Origin: CAZBBC01 sp964489835
Lineage (GTDB): Bacteria; Calditrichota; Calditrichia; JAJRVZ01
Direction: 5' to 3'
Assembly: GCA_964489835.1 (NCBI GenBank)
Contig: CAZBBC010000020.1
Location: 1 to 49,423 of the forward strand
DNA length: 49,423 bases
Shown here in pieces: positions 36,177-45,243 of this stretch. Position 1 is the stretch's first letter; the number at the start of each line of letters is the position of its first letter. The notes under the pieces are model-generated. The model was given only the letters and a program-made list of their open reading frames with translations, did not search any database and was not told the origin of the DNA. A program made the translations under genes and the position numbers.

Positions 36177-37487
36177 TCAATCTCTTACATTTCCCATAAT
36201 CTGTACATCCCCCATTGATTCATTCGAGACGTTTAATCCCCCACCTTCAACACTATTACCCATGATGACTGCCGATCTCACATTCTCACCTAAATGAACA
36301 TGTGCATTTGGAGTATTCCCGTTGTCCAGAAAACGACAATTCATCATCTGCAGTGTGCCGTTGGTCATTTCGACGAATGGTATCTCCGGTTTCCAGTGGC
36401 ATTCGATCCAATTTTTTGCATTGAAATGACAAGCGGTCAGGAAGACCGTCCCTTTGCCTTTGTTAACAACGTGGGTACCGCGAAGAGTTTCTGCCCACCC
36501 CACAAATGCGCAATTCGTAAATTTAACAGGTCCTCTGTTTTCTTCTTCGATTAATATCCCATCCATAAATTGACAGTTTTCAAACGCGATGCCTGAATGA
36601 TACGAAGACTTTTCAACAACCACCGCTAACGGCCCGACATCCGAGCCGCTTTGCGTGATTAAAACATTTGCTTGTGGATCATTTCCCACTGGATCTTCCT
36701 TGGTCTCAAAAAAGCGAAAACCGACTTTTGCCCAAATAACAAAACAGTTAGTAACATACTCCCAATCACAACGCCCAAAGATAAATCCTTCAAGATTTTT
36801 TGTCGTATAATCGTTGATCAGCTTAATTTCTTCATTCATTCTTTTTGGATAATTTATGTCCCACCACGCCACGGAATGCATGTGTACATTTTCAATTCGT
36901 CCAATATCTGTGGTGCGGTCAACATAAATACCTCGCCTGAGAGCACATATATTGATATCACGTAGGTTGTGCGATTCATTATACACCGATCCGCAATCAA
37001 TGCCATTATAGGCGTTGGCAATGGTAACTTCAATAATATTGCACATTCTTCCCGTTGCCTGTATACAATAGGGATACGGATGAATATCATCAGGCTTTTG
37101 CTCAGGGTACCAGATGCCCAGGCCTTTTACTGTACTGCTTGACTCCAGCGTTAAAAAAGGAGGGGAACTTTCATCATCCCGACCAGCGTATACCATCAAT
37201 ATAGTCCCCTTATCATAAAAAAGACTGTTGGGGCCGGGAGCAATTCCTTGCAATCCGACACTGCGCGGAATCGTGATCACGCCATTAAACTGAAATCTGC
37301 CAGCCGGAACATGGACAATACCACCTTTTTCAGCTGCTTTATTCAGGGCAGTTTGAAACGGTTTCGTGTTATCTGTTTTACCATCTCCGACAGCACCAAA
37401 ATCGAGTACGTCAAAATCCGAAATACCGGCGCCAAAAAATGATGTAACCAGTAGAAAATTTAAAAACACAAAAAGGCATTTTATCAT
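36177..37487 (-). CDS. Secreted right-handed beta-helix protein, paralogue B
   Basis: The protein has 436 residues and the same plan as 34098-35381: signal peptide, FDVLDFGAVGDGKTDNTKPF, then GGIVHVPAGRFQFNGVITIP, then strand-turn repeats. It has about nine extra residues near SVAWWDINYPKRMNEEIK. The C-terminal halves are nearly identical while the N-terminal halves are clearly diverged, which fits partial gene conversion after duplication. AGGAG lies upstream of the ATG. A 524-base gap follows upstream, so this may be the first gene of a transcript. Confidence 0.85.
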   Translation of the reverse strand: MIKCLFVFLNFLLVTSFFGAGISDFDVLDFGAVGDGKTDNTKPFQTALNKAAEKGGIVHVPAGRFQFNGVITIPRSVGLQGIAPGPNSLFYDKGTILMVYAGRDDESSPPFLTLESSSTVKGLGIWYPEQKPDDIHPYPYCIQATGRMCNIIEVTIANAYNGIDCGSVYNESHNLRDINICALRRGIYVDRTTDIGRIENVHMHSVAWWDINYPKRMNEEIKLINDYTTKNLEGFIFGRCDWEYVTNCFVIWAKVGFRFFETKEDPVGNDPQANVLITQSGSDVGPLAVVVEKSSYHSGIAFENCQFMDGILIEEENRGPVKFTNCAFVGWAETLRGTHVVNKGKGTVFLTACHFNAKNWIECHWKPEIPFVEMTNGTLQMMNCRFLDNGNTPNAHVHLGENVRSAVIMGNSVEGGGLNVSNESMGDVQIMGNVRD

Positions 37488-37701
37488 TTAAATACTCCTG
37501 TATGTATTCGTGTAGGGTATAGAACAACCACGTCACGTCGTAAATCCCATTCTACGGGAAAGGTGAGCGGGCAGAGCTGACAAAATAATTTTGAATTAAG
37601 AATGAAAATAATTAAAGCCAGCTTCTGGACGGCTTTTACTACTTGTTCCAAATTTTTAATTCTAAATTGTTAATTATTAATTGCCTTTTATCTGTGATCT
37701 C

Positions 37702-37806
37702 CTAAAAAATCACTCCGTTAATTCCATCTTTTAATCTTCCAATTTTCAAATTGATTACAGCTCCAACTCTAATATTCTCTGCGACCGGCGCTGGACTCGG
37801 AGTTTT
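37702..37806 (-). pseudogene. C-terminal remnant of a GxxExxY-type gene
   Basis: The frame runs from a TGA (37807-37809) to a TAG (37702-37704) and reads ENIRVGAVINLKIGRLKDG near its end. It aligns with RVGLLINFNVDKIKDG of the remnant at 44-118. The 3' flanks also match (GATCACAGATAAAAGGCAAT and on), with a small TTAACAA insertion here. No start codon or upstream body is present. The family name rests on the recalled consensus of the tail. Confidence 0.55.
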
Positions 37807-37891
37807 TCACTAGTATTATTAATCTTGTCCCGCAATGATTTCAGATAAATTACATTTGTTAATATTTTGGATGGTGTCGACACGCAAAAAG

Positions 37892-37904
37892 ATCCCTACG
37901 GGAT
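37892..37904. repeat. ATCCCTACGGGAT palindrome
   Basis: A 13-base palindrome with the same CTACG core as the four copies between 2071 and 2575 but with different arms (ATCC/GGAT). Next to it is GTGTCGACAC (37874-37883). It is part of the non-coding gap at 37488-38011. Confidence 0.65.
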
Positions 37905-38011
37905 GACTAATAATTTCTAATTACAAATTCCGAGTTCCTAATTCCTAATTAATCTTTGTGACCTTCGTGCCTTTTTCATTTCTCGATTTAAACAGGATCA
38001 CACTACCGTAA

Positions 38012-39295
38012 TTATTGAAGGTGAGGATTTAAGTGGAGATTAAACGGATTTTCATTTTTATCAATACAATCCGTGGCTTGAATGATCGCTTTTGGATTAT
38101 CAATGGTAATAGGTTGTATAGTCTCGTAATCGCGCATACGGCAACCATACATCGATATTGTCAGTTTTTCATGACCCCTGACAAGTAAAAAGTCCTGTGA
38201 TTTGTTCAAAGTCGTTAAGGCAGAGTTAGCTCCGGAGAAGGCTTCCACATTGGTCAACGCCGTATGGCCTTTTCCTTCGATGATTATCGGATGCACATTC
38301 TTTAGTGCATCTCCTGTATTGGCTATAATGGAACCCTGAGCAATTTGCCAATTACGGTTTTTTGTGTTGTCTCCCAGCTTGTGGATGCCTAGAGTCACGC
38401 AGTCAAAATTAAAATTTGTCATCTGACCATAAGTCGCCGGACCAAGATAGATACCACCATAGGTACCAAAAGTAAACACATCTATCACCTGAGCATTATC
38501 TGTTCTGTCTATAGCGTAAGCAAAAGTCTTTTTTGCAATAACGGCGTCGATAACCGAGGGTGAATATTGTCCCTCAATGTATCGCCGGTTTGCCGGATTG
38601 ATATGGCAATGAAGAATCCGGGGGATATCATAACACTGATCGATTCTGATAAACTGTCCGCTTAGCGGATAACCATAACAATGTTCAAATAAGATTTGTT
38701 CACATGGATATTGGGGATCGGAATTAAAATCCATGGCGATGTATTCGCCATAGAATGTCAGGTTAGACAGCGTAACACCATTAACGGCGGTGGTCTGCGA
38801 CACCTGAATCGTAGGAGGATAGGGAATGATTTTATCCGGTTCGGATAATGTTTGGTTTGGATACCAGAATTGAATACCGCGGATCTGCGAAGAACCTTCC
38901 ACGGTAATGAAAACCTGTTCCGTATCTTCGATTCGAAAAACACTCCCGACCGGCTGTACCTTTTGCGGATGCCGTGTCCCCCGTCCTACCGGTCCATGTA
39001 CACCAATCAGTGAGACATTCTGCCGAAGGTCAATTCCCCCCTCCATCGGGTATGGCTCATTTGATGGTTCCACAAACAGTGCAGCGCCCCTGGGTGATGC
39101 CCAGTCGATGGCTTGCTGCAGGTATCTGCTGTTTTCCTGTGCATTATTTTCTGGTCGCACACCAAAATCAGCAATTGATTTGTATAATGTAAATGGCTGG
39201 GCAAATGTATTTTCAGGAATATAGACTAGTATACCAGAAATGCAGATTATTGTTACCAATTTTAGATTGATCGCTATACTTTTTGTATAAAACAT
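38012..39295 (-). CDS. Secreted beta-helix protein, pectate lyase 3 type
   Basis: The protein has 427 residues from the ATG at 39293-39295 (AGAGGA about 10 bases upstream); an upstream TTG would add eight codons. The signal peptide ends near TFA (about 33). The family opening SIADFGVRPENNAQENSRYL is followed by AALFVEPSNEPYPMEGG and NVSLIGVHGPVGRGT, then repeated short strands. It is only distantly similar to the paralogues A and B. Part of its N-terminal third (ALFVEP to VFRI) is duplicated as a stub at 44958-45215. It is directly downstream of a beta-propeller gene. Confidence 0.82.
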   Translation of the reverse strand: MFYTKSIAINLKLVTIICISGILVYIPENTFAQPFTLYKSIADFGVRPENNAQENSRYLQQAIDWASPRGAALFVEPSNEPYPMEGGIDLRQNVSLIGVHGPVGRGTRHPQKVQPVGSVFRIEDTEQVFITVEGSSQIRGIQFWYPNQTLSEPDKIIPYPPTIQVSQTTAVNGVTLSNLTFYGEYIAMDFNSDPQYPCEQILFEHCYGYPLSGQFIRIDQCYDIPRILHCHINPANRRYIEGQYSPSVIDAVIAKKTFAYAIDRTDNAQVIDVFTFGTYGGIYLGPATYGQMTNFNFDCVTLGIHKLGDNTKNRNWQIAQGSIIANTGDALKNVHPIIIEGKGHTALTNVEAFSGANSALTTLNKSQDFLLVRGHEKLTISMYGCRMRDYETIQPITIDNPKAIIQATDCIDKNENPFNLHLNPHLQ

Positions 39296-39396
39296 TGTAA
39301 CTAATTCCTCTCTATTCAAATTTGAATTATAAATATTTTATAATTTGAATAATATCTTTATGACTTCAAAAACGGTTAATAAAATTTTAATTCAGA

Positions 39397-40923
39397 TTAT
39401 TTATCACCAAATTTAAATGAAAAAACATCCGCTTCCCGCAATATGAAACACAATCGGATTGCCTGTCCTTCTAACGATTTAAGATTACTCTGTGGTGTCC
39501 ATTTCACGTAGTATTCGAGGGCATCACCAAAAATTTCCTGGCATTCATCACGGGTAAAACCGGGAATCGCCTGGCCATTGGCATTTTGAATTTCAACATA
39601 AATATTTCCGGCAGCGGATGTAGAAAAATTTAAATTTAGATTATTTCCTTTGAATTGAATCGGCTTGGTGACCACTTCTCCACCGTCACCTGGCGCATAG
39701 ATGGAGGCAAAGCCATCTATCCGCAGGACATACCGACGCAAACGCGACATGGTACCGGTAAAATAGCTTTCTGTGGCATAGAGAGAAAGCTCGGCCGGCT
39801 GGTCATCTGATGTTGGCGCTGTTTCAACCACATGCCAGGCGATATAATTGTCGCCATAAGCCCAATTGTGTTGCGTTCGCAATCCCGGCCGAAGGAACGC
39901 ATCATCCCAGCGATAAAAACTACGACCATCCCGACTGCATATCAAGGCAGCATCTGTGACTGCCGAACCATAACGTGCATGTCCTTTTGCCCTATTGCGG
40001 CGCAAGTCAGGTGACGGAAGGGCATCAGTGGCTGAAATCCAGCCCCGATCGCAGTATCTCGATGGAAAACCGATATACAAATGAGGTGCCCGGTAATAGG
40101 GACGGATTTGATTCGTATAAAATTGCTGCGATTTTTCGGGTCCTCGATTTTGGAAATCGAGTATACCCTCTTTTTTCCAGTGAATGAAATCATCGGAAAC
40201 CGCGCGGGCGATATTGCGAACGTCATCGACTGCTTTACGGTAATACATCACATATTGCTGTTCAATCTCCGACCAGAAGGCGATGTTCTGCGTATCAAAA
40301 ACCCAGCCCTCGTCCATGATGATAAAGTCATCCTGAACAAGGTCCCAGTGAATACCATCGGCAGATATAAAACCATATAATCCTTTTGGTTCTTTTTGCC
40401 CGAGGACATATCCAATTGCCTTGTATCGGCGATCTTCTGTAACCGTGGGATTGGTATCAATAAACGGCGAGAAATCATGGCAGCCATAGTTCCGGACCTG
40501 ATTGAGGATAATATTATTTTTTTTAGATCCGTTATACTCAACGAGACCGAGGTCGGGTTTTTCCCAATGAACCCCATCCTTGCTCTCAGCGTAACAGATG
40601 ACTACCGGATTTGTCACCTCCCCTCCCTGGGCAATGTGCCAGGCTTTGTAATACATACGATACCTGTCGCCATCCTTGAAAACGGTATGATAGCCACAGC
40701 CACTACCTTCCCACGGTGCATCATGAATCAATGCAATTTCGCGGCGCTGCGGGTGATGAAGCCGCAATTGTGCTTGTCCTGTCATATTTTGAATGAGCAC
40801 ATGACCAAGAAAGAGTTCCCGTTTAGAATCTAGATGTATGATATCATTTCCTACAAGACTTACACTAACGGTAAAAACAAATAATCCTATAAACAATAAT
40901 TGCAGATGTCTTAAATTTTTCAC
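39397..40923 (-). CDS. Exported five-bladed beta-propeller, GH32/43-like, copy 1
   Basis: I start this at the GTG at 40921-40923, giving 508 residues, because GGAG lies 6 bases upstream and a signal peptide (KNLRHLQLLFIGLFVF) follows at once. An ATG ten codons earlier (40953) has no clear site. The sequence begins DSKRELFLGHVLIQNMTG, then shows repeated propeller strands (YRMYYKAW, CYAESKDGVHWEKPDLGL, YGFISADGIHWDL, YVMYYRKA), ending with a small beta-sandwich (NIYVEIQNANGQAIPGF). The family is usual in glycan-degradation clusters of Planctomycetota and FCB bacteria. Activity is unproven. It is paralogous to 45244-46716. Confidence 0.82.
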   Translation of the reverse strand: MKNLRHLQLLFIGLFVFTVSVSLVGNDIIHLDSKRELFLGHVLIQNMTGQAQLRLHHPQRREIALIHDAPWEGSGCGYHTVFKDGDRYRMYYKAWHIAQGGEVTNPVVICYAESKDGVHWEKPDLGLVEYNGSKKNNIILNQVRNYGCHDFSPFIDTNPTVTEDRRYKAIGYVLGQKEPKGLYGFISADGIHWDLVQDDFIIMDEGWVFDTQNIAFWSEIEQQYVMYYRKAVDDVRNIARAVSDDFIHWKKEGILDFQNRGPEKSQQFYTNQIRPYYRAPHLYIGFPSRYCDRGWISATDALPSPDLRRNRAKGHARYGSAVTDAALICSRDGRSFYRWDDAFLRPGLRTQHNWAYGDNYIAWHVVETAPTSDDQPAELSLYATESYFTGTMSRLRRYVLRIDGFASIYAPGDGGEVVTKPIQFKGNNLNLNFSTSAAGNIYVEIQNANGQAIPGFTRDECQEIFGDALEYYVKWTPQSNLKSLEGQAIRLCFILREADVFSFKFGDK

Positions 40924-41055
40924 AGGTACTCCAGCGTTTGTATTTAAACTCATGATTTGATCTTATTTTGTATTTGAATTGTCCTTAATATGGATAATTA
41001 TATACATTGCATTGGCAATAATTCGATGAAACTGCAAGGAGAGCGTTAGTTATTA

Positions 41056-42693
41056 CTAGAAGGTTTTCATTTTTTCAAATTTTACATTTAGAATGGGATC
41101 ATCTGCTGAGATGGGTTTTCGGGCATCTTGAAAGTAATTACCCTGCAGGAAAATATTCTTATTAGCCTTACCTGCAAATTTCAGGAAAATTCCTGTACCG
41201 AGGTCCGCTTTGCATCCATTGATATAAATCCCATCGTTGTCTTTTAGAACAATCGCCGATTCTTCATCATTATTTTTATGCGGTTGACGACTTTGAAAAT
41301 TTTTGAGAATTAGATCTGTGATGTGTTCAAAAAATAAAGCATTCTCCCATCTTCTTGAAACTTCACCCTCCCAATCGACTTCAACATCCGTCAATTTTAA
41401 GTCTTTTATATTGAAGCATTTTAAAACATATCGTCCAAAAGATTGACATTTATGATTCGAAGGAAAAATTTTTGTATGATAATAGTGTTCGTAGGTGTAA
41501 GGCTGATCTGGAAGTGGAAAGTCTAAAGCAGCGTCAGAGGAAACAATAAAATGAACATTTTGCAGTGATATATTTTGAAGGGAAATATCAGATAATCCCT
41601 CAATTAGACTCATACCTTTCGAATGAGCTATCGTATTGGTAACAAGCACATTCTTTATCACGCCTGGTTTCAACACACCTTTTCTAGGCCATGAAACGAA
41701 AAATATTGGATCGCCATTGCCCCACCAGAAATAATCATGACGCCTACATTCAATATTAAGGTTAGAAAAAATAACATCATTCACCATAGCACTGTCTCTA
41801 ACGATAATACCAATACCGCGGTTTGAGTTTCGAATAATACAATTATTCACCACAATGTGCCGAATATCTGCATTGGTTTCGGTTCCAATTTTGAATCCAC
41901 AGGAGGCGGATGTGAACCGGCAATTGCTCACCGTAATGTTTTCACATGGCTTTGCCTTACCATAGCGATTGGTTGTCTTGAGGGCAATCGCATCATCACC
42001 GGCAGTAATCGTACAATCCGAAATGTGAACATCCCGGCAACAATCCGGATTTATCCCATCTGTCCAGGCTCCCTCTGTTAAATTGTTCTCGATAGTCACC
42101 CCATCGATTCGAACGTTATCACACCCCCAGGGATGAATGGTCCAGCTGGGAGAGTTGCGAATGGTAATGTCCTTAATCCGAACGTTTTGACAATTTACAA
42201 GGACAATCATTTTGGGAGTAGGAGGAATTGGATATGGTCTCTTGATTGTAGGACTAAAATCTTCCGGAGCACATTCAGGGATTTTCTCTGAGACATCTAA
42301 TTGACGCCATTCGTACTCAGCCCCGCCATTAATTACTCCTACTCCTTCAATAGCAATATTTTCTAAATCTTCACCGTAAATCAAAGCATTTTTTTTAAAG
42401 TCATTCGAATGACGACTGGCATTGAGAACAACTCCATTTTCAACATATAGTCTGATATTACTCCGAAGAAAAATTGTGCCTGATAGGTATTCACCGGCAT
42501 GAATATATACTGTTCCCCCTCCTGAAGCAGCACATTTATCGATAACCTTCTGGATAGAATGCGTCGCCTCACCATCACCCGCTGTCACTACATATTCTTT
42601 AACATCAAATATTTTCTGTGGGGCAGCATACGAGCAGATGGATACAGAAATGGTTAGAAAAATAATCCATAAATAAAATTTATAGATCATCAT
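41056..42693 (-). CDS. GH28-family protein (polygalacturonase fold), exported
   Basis: The protein has 545 residues (signal about 1-23). The beta-helix carries the GH28 aspartates: D212 and D217 in WTDGINPD, and D233/D234 in TAGDDAIALKTT. The usual GHG histidine position reads S-C-G (C265 in SASCGFKIGTE) and the RIK motif reads RGIGIIVRD, so the enzyme is outside the classical polygalacturonases. Related non-canonical forms occur in rhamnogalacturonan-type and Planctomycetes proteins. It lies between the propeller gene and the six-hairpin gene. The start has no strong Shine-Dalgarno sequence. Confidence 0.88.
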   Translation of the reverse strand: MMIYKFYLWIIFLTISVSICSYAAPQKIFDVKEYVVTAGDGEATHSIQKVIDKCAASGGGTVYIHAGEYLSGTIFLRSNIRLYVENGVVLNASRHSNDFKKNALIYGEDLENIAIEGVGVINGGAEYEWRQLDVSEKIPECAPEDFSPTIKRPYPIPPTPKMIVLVNCQNVRIKDITIRNSPSWTIHPWGCDNVRIDGVTIENNLTEGAWTDGINPDCCRDVHISDCTITAGDDAIALKTTNRYGKAKPCENITVSNCRFTSASCGFKIGTETNADIRHIVVNNCIIRNSNRGIGIIVRDSAMVNDVIFSNLNIECRRHDYFWWGNGDPIFFVSWPRKGVLKPGVIKNVLVTNTIAHSKGMSLIEGLSDISLQNISLQNVHFIVSSDAALDFPLPDQPYTYEHYYHTKIFPSNHKCQSFGRYVLKCFNIKDLKLTDVEVDWEGEVSRRWENALFFEHITDLILKNFQSRQPHKNNDEESAIVLKDNDGIYINGCKADLGTGIFLKFAGKANKNIFLQGNYFQDARKPISADDPILNVKFEKMKTF

Positions 42694-42740
42694 TATGTAC
42701 CTGATTTCTGTGAATTAATATTTAAAATGGAATTTATCAA

Positions 42741-44942
42741 TTACTTAACTTTCGCCGTAAAGTGAATTTTATCATGAAAGTCTTGCCATTCAAGAGTGGT
42801 GTTATCTGGTCCAACCATGCCATTAGCCGTTTCAGTAACGGATTTCAATTTGAGGCCTGAAGGTAACCTAATATGTAAGCTCACGCGTGGTGCGGTACCA
42901 TTATTGAGTTCTATATAACCAGTCACAAGCTTTTCATTTTCATTATAATTCACCTCGAACGATACACGACCGAAATGTGTTGCCATATCCTTTACGCCAA
43001 TCGGTTGTCCACTCCCAAACCATTGTCGTGCTGCACCACGGGCGAGATGCAGTGTATTTCCATCTTCCATGACCAGGGCATCGCGGATAAAGCGGCCCAC
43101 GGCCAGTGGCGTCCAAAGATGTTGAAGGTCTCCGGTGCACTTCTCGGACCCGGCTTCCTGCCCACGTTCTTCACACCAGGAATAGAGCGGTGTGCCATGG
43201 TTGAGCGTGGCATACAAGTATTTAATCGCCGCATCACCTTCGCCACGGTATAGCTGCACTTCCGCCAGATTATCCAAGGCAATGGCTACCCATAAACCAT
43301 CTTTTAGCCAGCCTGTATTAACCGGAATTCCCCCCGGACTGATATAAGATTCTATTTTATTTATGGTTCCATTTATCAAGTCATGATTTCTGGATAAAGT
43401 TCTACAGGGCCAGGCAGCATAAAGAGCGCCCCAACGGCTACCATCTGTTTTATTGGCAACACCGGGAATCCATCGGTAGTCCTTTTCAGAAATAGCACCA
43501 TGCTCTAACGACCATTTTAAGTCGTTCAACGCAGTACGATGAATCTGAGATATTTCTTTAGTATCAGCAGATTTGTTTAAAATGCGAGCTGCATCAAGCG
43601 TCAACGAATCAGCAAAAACAGCCCAGATGTTATGTGGTAAAAAAACACCAAATAAATCATCTCCATCCATTAAACCACAGTCGCCCATTCCACGAGGCAT
43701 TAAACCATAGTCCGGGTTTCTTTTGCCGTCAATTAATTTTCTGGTTTTTAAACGCTGTAATTCATGCCAACGTGAGCTGGCAAGCATACGTGGATAAACA
43801 GACGCAAGATAATCACGATCTTTAGTAAGTAAATAATGTTCCATGATAGCCCAGGATTTGAATCCAGCCATAAACCACATATAATGGGCCCAGCCTTTGG
43901 GATCATTCCAATTACCATCTATTCCCTGCTGATCAATACATATCTGGAGACCTTGAGCAGCATCTGTATGTAAACCTACCTGGTCAAGAAAGATAGAGAC
44001 TATGGATGGTTCTCCTGAACTGGCAGCACGATACTTTTCCGTACCTGGCGTACAAGCTATATATTCATCAGATGCTGGTTCGCGCATGATAAAACAATCC
44101 GCAAGACCGGCATAAAATGCGTTTTTTACTGCCGGGTCAGGGATGTGAATATGAACAGCTTGATTGATAAGATCATACCATATTTTCTTGGCCTCATTAA
44201 ACGCCATCGTCCAATCTATTTTCCGCAGAATTGTGAGCTGTGATTGATAAGCAACATAGGGTCGAACGATCCAGCCAATACGTTTTTCTCCCGGCTTAAG
44301 ATTCCAAACCTGTGAAATAGTTGTTACAGCCTTTACAGGCTGCTCATCGCCGCCGGTCATAAAAAGTATAATACGGTCAGCCCGGTCTTCCATACCAGCC
44401 AGCATAACATCAGCGTCCCAGTCTGACTGAATCCAGGCCGGATTAAATGCCGTTGTTATTCTGTCGTTGGAACAGTTCATGGTTACACGGTGTTTAGTTT
44501 GGTCTTTATTCTCCATTTCAATCCGAACCAAAGCTGCAGATTCAGCGCCAATAATCTGCATCTTTACAGTAACAGCGGGACTTCCATAAATCATTTCGAC
44601 CATTGGCAACCAGCCATCTACCCGCCGCCAGGTACTTTTTGTAAACTCTTCACCATCTATTTCAGGTTCTATATTAACATGCCAATTGGCATCCGGAGTG
44701 GAAAAACTGGCAATTGGTTTGCTCAATAAATTATCAAAGGACCATTTTAAACGAAGATGATTGGGAAAAACATCTACCAATGTTTTGTCACTGGCATTGG
44801 GCATGGCAACGGTTAAACGATGTGGTGTAGAAAAGGCATAACTGAAATCGACTTTCATCTCTGCACTTTGAGAAACAATAATTAAAGCGAGAATGCAGAA
44901 AAATATTACATATTTAAACCAAACGGGTATTTTCTTTTTCAT
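42741..44942 (-). CDS. Six-hairpin glycosidase-like exported protein
   Basis: The protein has 733 residues with an N-terminal hydrophobic segment (about 9-25). An N-terminal beta-sandwich (about 30-240) is followed by an (alpha/alpha)6-like region with GEPSIVSIFLDQVGLHTDAA, then GIDGNWNDPKGWAHYMWFMA, PDYGLMPRGMGDCGLMDGDD and WLKDGLWVAIALDNLAEVQL. It closes with a small beta domain. This layout is that of GH-G/GH-L/GH-M clan enzymes; I cannot name the family. Candidate acids are the Asp-rich stretch near GMGDCGLMDGDD. The start has only a weak site. It begins 15 bases after the stop of a truncated beta-helix stub. Confidence 0.78.
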   Translation of the reverse strand: MKKKIPVWFKYVIFFCILALIIVSQSAEMKVDFSYAFSTPHRLTVAMPNASDKTLVDVFPNHLRLKWSFDNLLSKPIASFSTPDANWHVNIEPEIDGEEFTKSTWRRVDGWLPMVEMIYGSPAVTVKMQIIGAESAALVRIEMENKDQTKHRVTMNCSNDRITTAFNPAWIQSDWDADVMLAGMEDRADRIILFMTGGDEQPVKAVTTISQVWNLKPGEKRIGWIVRPYVAYQSQLTILRKIDWTMAFNEAKKIWYDLINQAVHIHIPDPAVKNAFYAGLADCFIMREPASDEYIACTPGTEKYRAASSGEPSIVSIFLDQVGLHTDAAQGLQICIDQQGIDGNWNDPKGWAHYMWFMAGFKSWAIMEHYLLTKDRDYLASVYPRMLASSRWHELQRLKTRKLIDGKRNPDYGLMPRGMGDCGLMDGDDLFGVFLPHNIWAVFADSLTLDAARILNKSADTKEISQIHRTALNDLKWSLEHGAISEKDYRWIPGVANKTDGSRWGALYAAWPCRTLSRNHDLINGTINKIESYISPGGIPVNTGWLKDGLWVAIALDNLAEVQLYRGEGDAAIKYLYATLNHGTPLYSWCEERGQEAGSEKCTGDLQHLWTPLAVGRFIRDALVMEDGNTLHLARGAARQWFGSGQPIGVKDMATHFGRVSFEVNYNENEKLVTGYIELNNGTAPRVSLHIRLPSGLKLKSVTETANGMVGPDNTTLEWQDFHDKIHFTAKVK

Positions 44943-44957
44943 TTATTTACCAGGCTT

Positions 44958-45215
44958 TCATTCTTTTATTCGAAAAACGCTACCCACTGGTTGCGGTTTG
45001 TTTGCATGCTTGGTACCTCGCCCCACAGGTCCGCATACACCAATGAGCGACACGTTTTGACGCAGGACAATTCCACCGCTCACGGGATACGGTTCGTCGA
45101 TCGGTTCCACAAACAGAGCAGCGGAATTGACGCCATCAATATGTTCCATTTTTTTGTCATTTTTCGATACTTTCCATTCAGATTCATCACTTGCCCCAGT
45201 TTGGTTCCTTCTGCA
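44958..45215 (-). pseudogene. Truncated beta-helix gene stub
   Basis: An open frame between TAA (45216-45218) and TAA (44958-44960) encodes AALFVEPIDEPYPVSGG and LRQNVSLIGVCGPVGRGT, then VGSVFRIKE. It matches residues of the N-terminal third of the beta-helix protein at 38012-39295, then stops. The 330 or so remaining residues are missing, and the next gene begins 15 bases on. The preceding 90 bases have no match I can see. It follows a beta-propeller gene, as its intact relative does. Confidence 0.75.
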
Positions 45216-45243
45216 TTAATTATATTTCTCACTTCCCTGGCGT

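Larger units (their letters stand above)
37488..38011. other. Spacer with gene remnant and palindromes
   Basis: No intact gene is seen. The spacer holds a GxxExxY-type tail (37702-37806) with its conserved 3' flank (37652-37701), the 10 bp palindrome GTGTCGACAC (37874-37883) and a CTACG-core palindrome (37892-37904). It separates the two beta-helix groups and may carry a promoter for the gene starting at 37487. Confidence 0.65.
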
